Below are positions 20,301 to 27,991 of a stretch of DNA of 32,245 bases, in pieces; position 1 is the first letter of the stretch, and the number at the start of each line of letters is the position of its first letter. The position numbers and the translations under genes were made by a program. The notes beneath the pieces are model-generated. The model saw nothing but the letters and a program-made list of their open reading frames with translations. It had not been told where the DNA came from and searched no databases. The DNA is taken from positions 1 to 32,245 of the IMG/VR virus record IMGVR_UViG_3300046837_000266; one strand, given 5' to 3'. Source of the stretch: a virus.

Positions 20301-22965
20301 TGGGGTGGATGCGCTGTCGGACGAGCAGGTCGCGTACGGGCTGCAGGAGCTTTCCAAGAACACCCAGTTGCTGACGGTGGCCAGGGGTGGGCGCAGTACG
20401 GCGGGCCGCACGCTGGAGTCGCTGAAGAACCGATTGGACGCGACGATGGCGCGCGGCATCAACGCCAGCAACGAGCGCATCGGCGCCCAGCGCATTGCCG
20501 ACCAGGCCAAGCGGGCGACGGCTCGCGCAACGCAGCTTCTGGAAAAAACGCGCGAGATGGACGTCGAGCAGAAGACCGCGGTCGCCACCGCGCGGTCGAA
20601 CGGGGCGCCGAAGAACATCCTCGATCAGATCGCGGCCGCGTACGACCAACTCGATCGCTACAACGCCATGACGCTGCACGAGAAGGCGGACGACTTCAAC
20701 GCCTTGAAAGCCGCGCGCGATGCGGCCGCGGCAAAACGTCAGGCAGCGGTGCGGGAGCCGCCCCAGGAATTGCTGAGCGCCTTGCAGGCTGAGCTCGCGG
20801 CCGAGCGTAAGAACTTCGCCAACCGTAAAGACACCTGGGAGAACATGGCGTTCTGGGATAGCAAGGCCAACGAGATCGCCGCGGAGAAACGCAACGCGTT
20901 CCGCGGCGGGCTGTACATCGAGCAGTACCGCAAGAGTGCGGACCTGGCCGCGAAGTCGGCCGAGGCTGACGCGAAACGCGCGTTCGACCTCGAGTCCAAG
21001 CGCCAGACGCTGCAGTCCCAACGCGCCAGCAGTGTGCTCGAGGCGGTGGGCGGGCAGAAGCCGTCCCGAGAATTGCTCGCCAACTACGTCAAGGCGATCA
21101 CGTCCGACGATCCGTTAGCCGCGGGCAAGTTCGTCAAGGGCTTGCTGCAGCAGGGCTGGTGGGGTCGGTCGCAGATCGTGCGTATAGCGGGTCTCCTCAG
21201 CGCGACGGTGACGCACATGGCCAACATGGTTGGCAACATCACCCAGGTGCCGCTCGAGGTGGCTACGCACGGCATGGTGGTCGGCATTGACTGGGCGCGC
21301 GCGGCGGCCACCGGTGGTGAGCGTCAGGCGTACATGGCCGAATTGGGGCCGATGCTCGAGGCGTACGGACCAGGTTTTCTGTCCAGCATGCCCGATGCGC
21401 TCAAGATCCTGCAGACGGGCATCTCGCCCGACGACCTGGTGAACCTGAAGAACATGCGGCCAGGTCTGGCGTCCGGCTCGGAGAAACTCGATGCGGCCGT
21501 GGAAATGCCGCTGCGGTTGCTGCAAGCCGAAGACCAGGTGTTCAAGGGTGGCGCGTTCGCCATGCAGGCGAACCGTGTGGCCACGCGCTACGCGGTTCGG
21601 GAGGGGTTCCGCGGCGAGCAGCTCAAGGGACGGACGGCGAACATCGTCAAGAATTTCGAGGAGTACCCCGACCTCTACAAAGAGGCGCACGACGCGATGC
21701 TGCGGATGGTCTTCCAGGAACACCGTGACTGGATACCGTCGCCGCGCGGTGCCGCGCAGGGCGTCGTGTCGCAGCCGCTGCCGTTCATCAAGACCCCGGC
21801 CAACATCACGGCCCAGGGCGGGGGTCTGTCACCGTTCGGGCTGGCCGGCACGGTCGCCGCCGTGCGAGCCCGTGGCGCGCTGCAGTCTGCCGGTGGCGCA
21901 ACGTCAGCCCAACTCGGTCGGGCCACCCTGCTGGCGGAGCAACGCCTGGCGCGCACCGCGCTGGGCACGGCCATCGTGGGCATGGGCGTCGGGATGGGGG
22001 CCGGCACGTTCAGTGGCGGCAAGAGCATGCTCACCGGCGCGTACGACCCCAACGAAGCCAGCACGTACCCGCAGGGCTGGCGGGAGTGGTCGGTGGTCAC
22101 CCAGGACCCGGTCAGCGGGAACACGTACTACGTGCCGATGCAGAATTTCGGCGCGGCCGGCGCGCCGCTGGCGATGGCGGCCATCCTGACCGACGCGGGC
22201 AAACGCGGGCACAGTTTGCTGGACAAGGACGAGGCCGCTCGAGCCGCGACCAGCATCGGCCAGTACGTCCTCGACAACACGTTCCTGCAGGGTCTCTCAG
22301 ATACGGTGAACGTGCTGCACGATCCGTCGAGGTACGCCAACAAGTTCCTCGAGAGCCTGGTGTCGAGCTACGGTCCGTATTCGGCGATGGGCCGCCAGAT
22401 TCAGCGGGCCTACGGGGTGGCCAGCCGCAATCCGCACGACGGCTTCATGGGCCTGGTCGAAGCGATGGAGTCGAACTATCCGGGCCTGAGCGGCAACGTG
22501 CCCGAGTCGTTGACGGCCATCGGTGAGCCACGATCGCAGGGCATCTCTGGCGTCGCGGCGTTCGCTTTGCCGGTCCGAGCCGACATCCTGCGCGACGAGC
22601 CCACGCTGAAAGTCTTGCGGGACAACGACGTGCGGATTCCGCCGGCGCCGAAGGCGGTCAATGTGGGCAACGGCTGGTCGGTCGACCTGACGCCCGAGGA
22701 GCAGGACCAGTTGCAGCGATCGCGCGGCGAGATCATCCGCCAGCAGGTGGCCGCGGTGATGGGTTCATCGCTGTATAAGGACGGCGACATCAGCGTACGG
22801 AACCAGTTGTTGTCGAAGGCGATCAGCAACGCGTCGCAGAACAGCGACGTGCTGTTCACGCGGACGTTGTCGCGGGCTGACTTGCAGTCCACCACCGCGG
22901 GCGGCCGCGCGGTCCGCCGCACCGTGCCGACACCCTACACCGTGGCAGGAGAGGACGCAGCCTGA
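14323..22965 (+). CDS. Giant polyvalent internal virion protein (lysozyme-like + C39-like)
   Basis: 2,880 residues, 27% of the window. Residues 1-150 are Ala/Gln-rich helices. Residues 162-282 form a lytic transglycosylase domain: SDVIASASAKTGVPSPVIAA, catalytic Glu187 in MDTEAGG, NGFMQVLDQWF, and an 'AAAAYFGS' block. Residues 325-460 look like a C39/papain-type peptidase: DEAYAACGPAAAVRFAERFG with Cys338, and PGHYFFADGYNPQTGAFHVG with His418 and Asp423. Ala/Gly-rich membrane-like helices follow near 722-750, 818-840 and 2544-2560. A globular domain lies at about 950-1280, a charged coiled-coil region at 2050-2260, and a C-terminal helical domain follows. In podoviruses such long internal proteins are ejected to cross the cell wall and membrane. 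The gene lies between portal and scaffold, as expected for a virion protein. The C39-like call is weaker than the lysozyme-like one. Confidence 0.8.
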   Translation: MPGTILLDDLRSSIGDELRSHAQGLLQLGQGAVQSINDAIPPPPPVPQGPDPNQILQELQQHAQQAAAAAQPAVQVLGNASQAASGAVTQLGQARDQVSQQLQDHVASLTQGAQNAVQSLATQPPPAAPAAPVTTPVLGGPATDQANQLSLDQTASDRVRGQSDVIASASAKTGVPSPVIAAIMDTEAGGPTSRSSQGANGFMQVLDQWFKPGEDPFDPLTNITRGAEILADNYKRYGSWDKAAAAYFGSIDAHGNITNASDAQGTTGNSYVGRFLTNLDKYGGAVGTALQNGAQTLGGAASSLGTTARGALDTASTAMNQSQFNDPQLTADEAYAACGPAAAVRFAERFGRNPTLREATDLAKQVGWTSGGGMAGITSEQRLLKNMGVDTHIVAPDWDAISKEAQTGNPVTISTPGHYFFADGYNPQTGAFHVGRSGLDLVHGSEWMTPAQMEQLMGRAQGALFADNPAVPASSTSPTSLGGSTGAANAPITIGGPAPVKAPLYVKGGLQDANGNVVADQGPTPIQSAADVLGGAAGAVGEAVGGAASALGSAAQGALAQATAPVQLQPGQVSARDQVNQVASDVQQAAQGVLGAAQDVNRLTPGTSAVNAVAPVLGAAASDLGTTARGAVDATVPVLGGAASDLGTQAEAFARSPVGQRLLQAAAENAQEGPSLIPAGTMSLYRDVMQVKNDWLQQNNPLNNLPGATPEPGHEGDITPGGLIAGLTTGIAQQFTDPLMLALLGPTSGVAEAGTGALSGAVSRIVGPQLAERLSPGAVSVLGTIAQKFSQGAIVGGLQNAMFEAEKKTSTPESVGQALVIGAGLGGVIDVGAAGVAQVVRRLGQVLLDNAPQISEALRSRQPAQANVNAALGGVPELAARVRGEAAPAPETPVTPAAVQTPRTPITEGGLGTPRYDYPTGSTPQVISDTLRTSAERDPTGVAHLDQTAMGSLPSLPRQTLDNGKPAPAWQAGITPHLDDLRYAQDVGMNQSQWYSKFAQAVASVVGDQNVNEFRTLFGITSQQTPPTENLQYTLGLMRMAREFTANGTDFTVPNIKQWIADNPRVTSTGTQGAKWKMNSDQFKKVAQLYTTGEVQVATNAKTSSYASNILSALMNRFDPNSTMDTWMAQIFNYKNPNRTASSDQAFQAMRTVVDHLAGETGQVPHQAQAAMWFAIKGAKDFAASRLASPTLKAMVNDFKNGRTTLRQVLDRAGSEGAYANPTGTWEQVSNDLGVASELAKLQPHLDSGAPRPAIADSSYLYYPGKGTKIKGVAAIRGEAPRVSGVVPEMTQSRAGAAERQAAVAEVALPQSVRDTLRYDPETRQFRELNGIPHEVQGDQILVPGGNMDTLRYVAGRVHDAAGSEAEPATLYTYRPESPEHVGWQIVDIPEGRKQQLLDDLRASGIGHQELNDGTIGVNALPVRSVEHENAIADAVQRAGAAVEELRGHVQEVSPGQSAVALDRYGARYGAGELGRVSEPGRGVVDAANVPSSTAGFNAPESIGRFFTSSSRARGQAPVPFGVNLTGAAVGGYTGNLATPQDASPEERLRNIGLGATAGLLGTHLITRGGAGSLERAVAGVGREGEAGFRAPETRPTLEEQLARAADRGPRPGDNILRATTEERPPPSEEPTRQTVRGVESGTPRNIGEVVTNPHLLDAAGPGETPMTMDERLAHGDALEQRYQANQDRLAAIDEQLRNPTQKPERPPWGAGYTNDNLVEIAQQHNQSAYDPLWWEKAGLDTGSGEVRLDVGQSGIRGTGTREPTPTELRAERNTLALDQRHIEAAGEQQANAPDDAQFARRGQRAADLPFAGGEENAPHGPYATEQASSGAGSLAEDIVTQNGRKSYGDPLSGDGLREAPGEIVGTKGGITGTGISDINAEGARPGAPSAETLKRMPNLDAMLKGAMPEVRAQIQRAAEDNPELFDAYTQGRISHDSLVNDLATKVGMTREEWLKTPVGKGFNPQEMVALQAAAIDAQARSEKMARDIVARGGVDALSDEQVAYGLQELSKNTQLLTVARGGRSTAGRTLESLKNRLDATMARGINASNERIGAQRIADQAKRATARATQLLEKTREMDVEQKTAVATARSNGAPKNILDQIAAAYDQLDRYNAMTLHEKADDFNALKAARDAAAAKRQAAVREPPQELLSALQAELAAERKNFANRKDTWENMAFWDSKANEIAAEKRNAFRGGLYIEQYRKSADLAAKSAEADAKRAFDLESKRQTLQSQRASSVLEAVGGQKPSRELLANYVKAITSDDPLAAGKFVKGLLQQGWWGRSQIVRIAGLLSATVTHMANMVGNITQVPLEVATHGMVVGIDWARAAATGGERQAYMAELGPMLEAYGPGFLSSMPDALKILQTGISPDDLVNLKNMRPGLASGSEKLDAAVEMPLRLLQAEDQVFKGGAFAMQANRVATRYAVREGFRGEQLKGRTANIVKNFEEYPDLYKEAHDAMLRMVFQEHRDWIPSPRGAAQGVVSQPLPFIKTPANITAQGGGLSPFGLAGTVAAVRARGALQSAGGATSAQLGRATLLAEQRLARTALGTAIVGMGVGMGAGTFSGGKSMLTGAYDPNEASTYPQGWREWSVVTQDPVSGNTYYVPMQNFGAAGAPLAMAAILTDAGKRGHSLLDKDEAARAATSIGQYVLDNTFLQGLSDTVNVLHDPSRYANKFLESLVSSYGPYSAMGRQIQRAYGVASRNPHDGFMGLVEAMESNYPGLSGNVPESLTAIGEPRSQGISGVAAFALPVRADILRDEPTLKVLRDNDVRIPPAPKAVNVGNGWSVDLTPEEQDQLQRSRGEIIRQQVAAVMGSSLYKDGDISVRNQLLSKAISNASQNSDVLFTRTLSRADLQSTTAGGRAVRRTVPTPYTVAGEDAA
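15211..16275 (+). repeat. Repeated GAASxLGTTARGAxD modules in the giant gene
   Basis: LGGAASSLGTTARGALDTAS (15211 on), LGAAASDLGTTARGAVDATV (16171 on) and LGGAASDLGTQAEAF (about 16234 on) are copies of one amphipathic module; VGGAASALGSAAQGALAQA (about 15950) is a more distant copy. DNA identity is high in places (GGCACCACGGCTCGAGG is shared). The repeats flank the peptidase-like domain and may form lipid-binding helices or flexible spacers. Confidence 0.55.
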
Positions 22966-24845
22966 TGCCCTACAACTCGAAACAAGCCGTCGTCGACGCG
23001 CTGCGACCGGGATCGAAAGTGGTCGGCGAGGCGCCGTACACCGTCAAGGTCGCCAATCCTCGGGCTGGTCTGGCTGGTGAGCCGGCGCAGATTGATCAGC
23101 AAGCGGGCATCACCCTGTCCATCGAGGGACCGGACGGTGAGCCCGACACCATCGTCGTCAAAGAGATTGGCAACAACCCGGCTACGAAGGGTGGTACCGG
23201 GTTCGACGTCATCCAGGGGCCGACCAAGGCGCCGTCGAAGACGTCCACCCCAGCCGGTGGGCTCGAGCGATTAGACGAGAACCTGAACGTCATCCCCCCA
23301 GGTTCGAGCACGCCGACGGTCTACGTGCGCGACCCGAAGGCGCCCCCAGGCACCCAGCCGTTCAAGGTCGATCCGAACGTCAAGACCGACCCGTCCACGT
23401 GGACGCCGATCACCGACCCGAACGATAAGAGCGACAGTCCGCGCGTCATCGGTCTGTGGGACCCCGCCAACAACAAGGTGGGCGCCAGCGTTTCTGCCCA
23501 GGCCGGCGCGAAGACCTCGGACCCTGGCAAGTGGACGCCGGTGTACCGCACGCCAGGCGACACCAGCAGCGGCGTGGTCGGCCAGTGGGACCCGGTCAAC
23601 AGCGAACTGCACGCGGTGTCGGCCGCACCCGACGGGACGCAGATCGTGGCGACGTCGACGGCGATCTACACGCTCGACAAGGCCACCGGCAAAGTCATCA
23701 ACACCCAGGAGGTCGCGCAGGGCGACGTCAACAAGCAGGCCGTGTCGAGCAACGGCAAGGTGTACGTGTTCGATCCGAAGACGGGTGAACTGACGCTGCC
23801 GGCCAACGTGAAAGACGCGGCCACGGTGGGCAACAGCACCACCCTCAAGGATCTCGTCTGGTACGACGACCAGGGCAACGAGGTCAGCCGCACCCCCAAC
23901 CCGAACTACGGCAAGGCGCCGGTCACCGCGCCAACGCCGAACACGGTCGCGCCGATGATCCAGGTGCCCGACCCGAACAACCCGTCGCAACTGATCTGGA
24001 TCGAGAACAAGGGCCAGGTGACCGCGAGCGCCGCGCTGCAGCAGTTGGCGGCGCATCTCACCGGCCAGGTCATCGACAAGAAGATCACGGTCGACGAGGC
24101 CAAGACGCTGATCGACGCGGCCAACCAGCGGATGACGGCCGACACGGCGCAGACCAACGCCGAGACGGCCCAGCAGCAGAACGTCACGACGGCGGCCGGC
24201 GATGTCCTGAGCAACACGCGCGGCAATGCCCAGACGGGCGCTGGCATGCTGCAGCAGCGGGCGGCGTCGGCGAGCGGGATGCTGCAGAACATCCTCGGTC
24301 AGGCAACCGGCGCCAAGAACCTGATGTCGGCGCCGGCGGGTCTCGGCGAGCAGCTCGTGGGTGGCATCGGCGGCTGGACGGCAGACATGATGGGCGGCCA
24401 GAGCACGCTGGATTCGGCCGCGCGCATGGTGCAGATGGCCGATCCCTCGAGCAACATGGCCGATCCGGCGACCCAGACCGCGGTGGGCGTGCTGCAGCAG
24501 ATGCTCGACAAGTACCACCAGGTGACGGGTGGTCCGCATCCGGCGGTTGCGGCGACCAACGCCGCGCAGCAGAGCGCACAGAATGGTGGTCTGACGGCGC
24601 CGGTGACGACGGCCACGCAGCAGACGCAGCAGACGCCGCCAGTGCAGCAGCGGTTCGCTGGTCTGGCGCAGGGAGGCGCGAACATGGGTGGCATGAACCT
24701 GTACCCAACGCCAGGCTCGCCAGGGATGCCGATCAGCGGTCTGGCTCAAGGAGGAGGTGGCGGTATGCCGCTGCAGCAGATGCCGGGCTTCGTCGCCCCA
24801 GGTGCGCCCGTCAAGCCGCCGCCAGTCACGGTCACGGTGGGCTAG
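22965..24845 (+). CDS. Repeat-containing virion-like protein
   Basis: 626 residues from ATG 22965 (TGATG with the giant gene). The N-terminal half is beta-rich with two copies of a unit of about 40 residues: DPSTWTPITDPNDKSDSPRV, then IGLWDPANNKVGASVSA (142-180), and DPGKWTPVYRTPGDTSSGVV, then GQWDPVNSELHAVSAA (186-223). These are followed by propeller-blade-like strands (TAIYTLDKATGKVIN, KVYVFDPKTGELTLP). The C-terminal half is helical and Gln/Ala-rich (AQTNAETAQQQNVTTAAGDV) and ends in a Gly/Pro/Met tail. No family recognised. The position suggests an internal or tail-hub protein working with the giant protein. Confidence 0.65.
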   Translation: MPYNSKQAVVDALRPGSKVVGEAPYTVKVANPRAGLAGEPAQIDQQAGITLSIEGPDGEPDTIVVKEIGNNPATKGGTGFDVIQGPTKAPSKTSTPAGGLERLDENLNVIPPGSSTPTVYVRDPKAPPGTQPFKVDPNVKTDPSTWTPITDPNDKSDSPRVIGLWDPANNKVGASVSAQAGAKTSDPGKWTPVYRTPGDTSSGVVGQWDPVNSELHAVSAAPDGTQIVATSTAIYTLDKATGKVINTQEVAQGDVNKQAVSSNGKVYVFDPKTGELTLPANVKDAATVGNSTTLKDLVWYDDQGNEVSRTPNPNYGKAPVTAPTPNTVAPMIQVPDPNNPSQLIWIENKGQVTASAALQQLAAHLTGQVIDKKITVDEAKTLIDAANQRMTADTAQTNAETAQQQNVTTAAGDVLSNTRGNAQTGAGMLQQRAASASGMLQNILGQATGAKNLMSAPAGLGEQLVGGIGGWTADMMGGQSTLDSAARMVQMADPSSNMADPATQTAVGVLQQMLDKYHQVTGGPHPAVAATNAAQQSAQNGGLTAPVTTATQQTQQTPPVQQRFAGLAQGGANMGGMNLYPTPGSPGMPISGLAQGGGGGMPLQQMPGFVAPGAPVKPPPVTVTVG

Positions 24846-24848
24846 GTC

Positions 24849-26078
24849 ATGCCCTGGTTTCCTGATCCCAACGGTGGCGCACCTATCCAGGCCGCGACGA
24901 ATCCGAATCCGGCAGGCGGTTCCCTGGGTTACTACTCCGATCCGAGTTACACCGGGCCGGCTCCCGGTCAATCAGGTGGCAGCGGTAGCGGCGGGGGAGG
25001 CGGCGGAGGTGGTGGTGCAGCGCCGACGGTCACCGCGCAGTCCGGCCAGCAGCTCGCCTCGGGTATCAACAGCCTGCTCGGGGCGATTGCCTCGGGCAAC
25101 AAGCAAGCCTTCGACGAGGCGGTTCGCCAGTTCAACGTCACGTCGGGTCTGGATCAGACCAAGTTCGACGAGAGCGTCCGTCAGTTCAACCAGAATCTGG
25201 GTATTTCCCAGGCGGGTCTGACGGGCCAGTACAACGGCCAGCAGACCCAGCAGGCGCAGTTGCAGGCGTACAACGAGGCGGTCGGTACCGCTGGCCTGAC
25301 GGGCTACTACCAGGCGCCTGGCACGGCCGGCGGCGCTGGCGGTGCTCCGACGCAGGCCCAGTACATCGCCGCGCGCAGCCAGCAACTGCAGGGCATGGGC
25401 TGGGCCGCGGGTGCCGCAACTCAGACGGCATTGTCCGAGTGGAACCAGGGCCTAGCCCAATCGGGCAATGTTGCAGGCGGCATGCCAGCCAGTTTGATTC
25501 CCGCCTCTGCCGGCGCAGCAGCGGGTGGGTTGGGCACCCCGACCCTGGCGGCGCAGGCACAGTGGGCCAACCTGTACGGCCAGAACGCGGCGCCAACCGC
25601 CGGCCAGACCACGCTGGCCGCGCAGCAGCAGGCGTACGCCCAGCAGATGGGCGCGGTCAATGCGGCGGCCGCGATGCAGGCCAACCCGTTCAGGCAGGCC
25701 CAGGTGATCGGTCAGGCAGGCCGCATCCTGCAGGGCATGCCGACCGCTGGTTTTTCAGCACCGAATACGGTCGCGGGCGTGGGCACCGCCGGTGGCAACA
25801 CCCAGGGCGGCATGGGCTATCTCTCCCAGTTGATCTCCGACATTCAGGACCCGACGGCCAATCAGACGACGGCGCAGTCCTGGTTGGACGCCACGCCGAC
25901 CCCCAACAAGATAGATTCGACCAGCTTTCTCGGAGCCTCGCCGACGACGCAGAACCTGATTCTGCAGAGCATGCAGGAGAAGTACGGGTTGGACCCGACC
26001 GATTCGCTGGCGCAGATCAAGAACACGCTGCCCCAGTTCAACGCCCCGAACACCGTGGGCACGATCCGGAGGGGTTGA
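24849..26078 (+). CDS. Glycine/glutamine-rich virion-like protein
   Basis: 409 residues from ATG 24849, three bases after the previous stop. A Gly-rich spacer (GGSGSGGGGGGGGG, about residues 43-56) separates a short Pro/Asn-rich head from a helical, Gln/Ala-rich body. AFDEAVRQFN and KFDESVRQFNQNLG show a short repeat. Later regions (QSWLDATPTPNKIDSTSFLG, LILQSMQEKYGLDPTDSLAQ) look folded. Its composition resembles ejected internal proteins of podoviruses, but no domain is recognised. It shares the Ala/Gln/Gly style with its two upstream neighbours, suggesting a three-gene internal-protein set. Confidence 0.6.
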   Translation: MPWFPDPNGGAPIQAATNPNPAGGSLGYYSDPSYTGPAPGQSGGSGSGGGGGGGGGAAPTVTAQSGQQLASGINSLLGAIASGNKQAFDEAVRQFNVTSGLDQTKFDESVRQFNQNLGISQAGLTGQYNGQQTQQAQLQAYNEAVGTAGLTGYYQAPGTAGGAGGAPTQAQYIAARSQQLQGMGWAAGAATQTALSEWNQGLAQSGNVAGGMPASLIPASAGAAAGGLGTPTLAAQAQWANLYGQNAAPTAGQTTLAAQQQAYAQQMGAVNAAAAMQANPFRQAQVIGQAGRILQGMPTAGFSAPNTVAGVGTAGGNTQGGMGYLSQLISDIQDPTANQTTAQSWLDATPTPNKIDSTSFLGASPTTQNLILQSMQEKYGLDPTDSLAQIKNTLPQFNAPNTVGTIRRG

Positions 26079-26081
26079 GTG

Positions 26082-26216
26082 ATGCCACTCAAGAAGTCAG
26101 CGAGTAAGGCCGCGGTCGGGCAGAACATCAAGGCGGAGATCAAAGCCGGCCGCCCACAGAAGCAGGCAGTAGCGATCGCGCTGGACGTGCAGCGGCGGGC
26201 GAAGGGCAAGAAGTAA
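26082..26216 (+). CDS. Small basic DUF6496-like protein
   Basis: 44 residues: MPLKKSASKAAVGQNIKAEI, then KAGRPQKQAVAIALDVQRRA, ending KGKK. The pattern 'MPlkkG.S...i..Ni..ei..G.p.kQAvAIAl' is a widespread short phage protein found beside head genes, annotated as DUF6496-type. It is very Lys/Arg-rich and probably binds DNA or an acidic virion partner. A strong ribosome site (GGAGGGG, 26068-26074) precedes it, and its stop overlaps the scaffold start (TAATG). Confidence 0.75.
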   Translation: MPLKKSASKAAVGQNIKAEIKAGRPQKQAVAIALDVQRRAKGKK

Positions 26217-27103
26217 TGCCAGGCGACTGGGACCGCAACGTTCACCCCGACCTGGTCGATGACGAGGAGAGCTCGTCGTCCGAGCCGTCGGCGCCCCGCC
26301 CTCGCGGTCGCGGCCGTGCCAACTCTGACGCGGCCAGTCCCGCGACGGCGGGCGAGGTGGTGTCGGAAGAGCCTGTCACTGAGTCAGGTTCCGAAGGCAC
26401 TGCTGAGCCCGACCCGGCACGTGATCTGGCCTGGTTCGACCAGATGCGCGAGTCGGCCAAAGATCCGACCGAAGCACTGCGGTCGATCCTCAAGAACGTC
26501 CCGTATGACGAGCTCGAGAAAGATGACGTCTTTTCAGGGCTGATCGGGCACGTCGCCGATCGGCGGCTCAAGACGCTGCAGGCCAAGCAGGAGCGCGACG
26601 CCGCGGAGCGGGCCAAGTTCGAAGCCGCGGCGAACAACGACCTGTACACGCTGGGTGAGATGACTCAGCGTGAGATCCAGCAGCAGCATGCGTCCCAGCA
26701 AGCCGCCCAGTCATTGGCGCCCGCGATGGACGGCATCGTGTTGTTCCAGAAGACCCTGCCCGATGCCATTCAGAAGGATGTTGCCGGGAAGTCGTTTGGG
26801 GTTGGGAAAAGCTATGCCGAGGGCGTGGCAGAATACATGGACTACGTCTCAGAGCAGCGGGTCAAGCTCGAGCTTCAGAAGCGCGAGTCTGCACTCCGTA
26901 AATCTCTGATGTCGGAAGTAAACGGTGACGAGCCCGTCCCCGAGCGCGACTCAGGTACCCCCGGTCGCGTCCGCGAGGTAACGGACGAGCAGATAGCCGC
27001 CATGACGTTACGCGAGTATGAGGCGCTGTTCGACGAGAACGGTAAGCCAAAGCCAGGGGTACGCCATCGGTCAACCCGCGGCATCCCCGTTCGTCAACAT
27101 TAG
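26216..27103 (+). CDS. Scaffold-like protein
   Basis: 295 residues directly before the capsid gene, where scaffolds usually lie. Residues 1-65 are acidic, Ser/Glu-rich and probably disordered (DLVDDEESSSSEPSAPRPRG). The middle is strongly helical and charged (DPTEALRSILKNVPYDELEK, then AKQERDAAERAKFEAAANND), coiled-coil-like. The C-terminus contains a basic stretch (GVRHRSTRGIPVRQH), comparable to the basic helix with which scaffolds hold coat subunits. Scaffold would guide procapsid assembly and then leave. Base composition drops in GC from about 26750 to the end, continuing into the capsid gene. Confidence 0.65.
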   Translation: MPGDWDRNVHPDLVDDEESSSSEPSAPRPRGRGRANSDAASPATAGEVVSEEPVTESGSEGTAEPDPARDLAWFDQMRESAKDPTEALRSILKNVPYDELEKDDVFSGLIGHVADRRLKTLQAKQERDAAERAKFEAAANNDLYTLGEMTQREIQQQHASQQAAQSLAPAMDGIVLFQKTLPDAIQKDVAGKSFGVGKSYAEGVAEYMDYVSEQRVKLELQKRESALRKSLMSEVNGDEPVPERDSGTPGRVREVTDEQIAAMTLREYEALFDENGKPKPGVRHRSTRGIPVRQH

Positions 27104-27133
27104 CAACAGGTACCACTGAAGGGGGTAGCACTC

Positions 27134-27988
27134 ATGGCCACGGGCGCAACGGAATTTGTTGATAAAACTATCTCTGATGGCGTCTTCTCGCCGGACATCT
27201 GGAGCAAGCAGGTACTGCGAGCAACAGAGTCGAATCTCTTGTTCGCCAAGAGCGTCAACCGTGGGTTTGAAAACGACGCATCGGTCGGCAAGACCGTCAA
27301 AGTAGCGTCAATCGGGAATCTGGCGGCGAGGGCAAAGACCGAAAATACCGCTATTGTCTATGAGACAGTTGCAGAAACTGCCACGACAATAACCTTAAAT
27401 ATCTGGTCATACGCAGCCCTTGGAATTGAGGACATCGTCAAGGTGCAGAGCATCATCGATGTCCAATCGGAATACCAGCAGAAGCTGGGCTACGCGTTGG
27501 CCAAGGACGTCGACACCAACCTGGCCGTCGACGTCGCGGGCTTCACCCAGACGGTCGGCACGCTGGGCACGGCACTGTCAGACGCCAACGTGCTGGCCGC
27601 GGTGCAGTTGCTGGATAACGCCGACGCGCCCCAGACCGAGCGGTTCTTTCTGATGTCACCGGCTGAGAAGGTGGCCAAGCTGGCGCTGGACCGCTGGTCG
27701 AACGCGTTGTACATCGGCAACACCAACCTGCCGTCCAAGGACGGCCAGCTCGGCGATATGTACGGGCTGAACCTGGGCATCACCACCAACCTGGTGAAGC
27801 CGTCCGCGGGCCAGGCCAACAATTTCATCGGCCATCGCGAGGCCATCGCGCTGGTGATGCAGCGCACGCCCAAGAGCCACATCTTTTATGACATTGACGT
27901 TTTCTCGTGGAAATTGGCCGTCGAGGAAATTTACGGCCACCAGATGATGCGACCCACATTTGGGGTCTGGGCCAAGGGAGCCGCGTAG
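27134..27988 (+). CDS. Major capsid protein
   Basis: 284 residues. A strong ribosome site (GAAGGGGG, 27118-27125) precedes the ATG, fitting high expression. Coat-like features: TISDGVFSPDIWSKQVLRAT near the start, KTVKVASIGNLAARAKTENT, LGIEDIVKVQSIIDVQSEYQ, a spine-helix-like LGYALAKDVDTNLAVDVAGF, then FLMSPAEKVAKLALDRWSNA and MYGLNLGITTNL near the end. This matches a HK97-fold coat of the small P22/phage-like group in length and order. Codons 1-115 use many A/T-ending codons while the rest uses GC-ending codons, suggesting recombination within the gene. Location after the scaffold-like gene supports the call. Confidence 0.8.
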   Translation: MATGATEFVDKTISDGVFSPDIWSKQVLRATESNLLFAKSVNRGFENDASVGKTVKVASIGNLAARAKTENTAIVYETVAETATTITLNIWSYAALGIEDIVKVQSIIDVQSEYQQKLGYALAKDVDTNLAVDVAGFTQTVGTLGTALSDANVLAAVQLLDNADAPQTERFFLMSPAEKVAKLALDRWSNALYIGNTNLPSKDGQLGDMYGLNLGITTNLVKPSAGQANNFIGHREAIALVMQRTPKSHIFYDIDVFSWKLAVEEIYGHQMMRPTFGVWAKGAA

Positions 27989-27991
27989 ACC

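Noticed and set aside
23271-24971. Minus-strand open frame of 566 codons
   Set aside because: Antisense shadow of the 22965-24845 gene. The translation is Arg/Leu/Val-rich with no domain, no ribosome site, and it overlaps two well-supported plus-strand genes.
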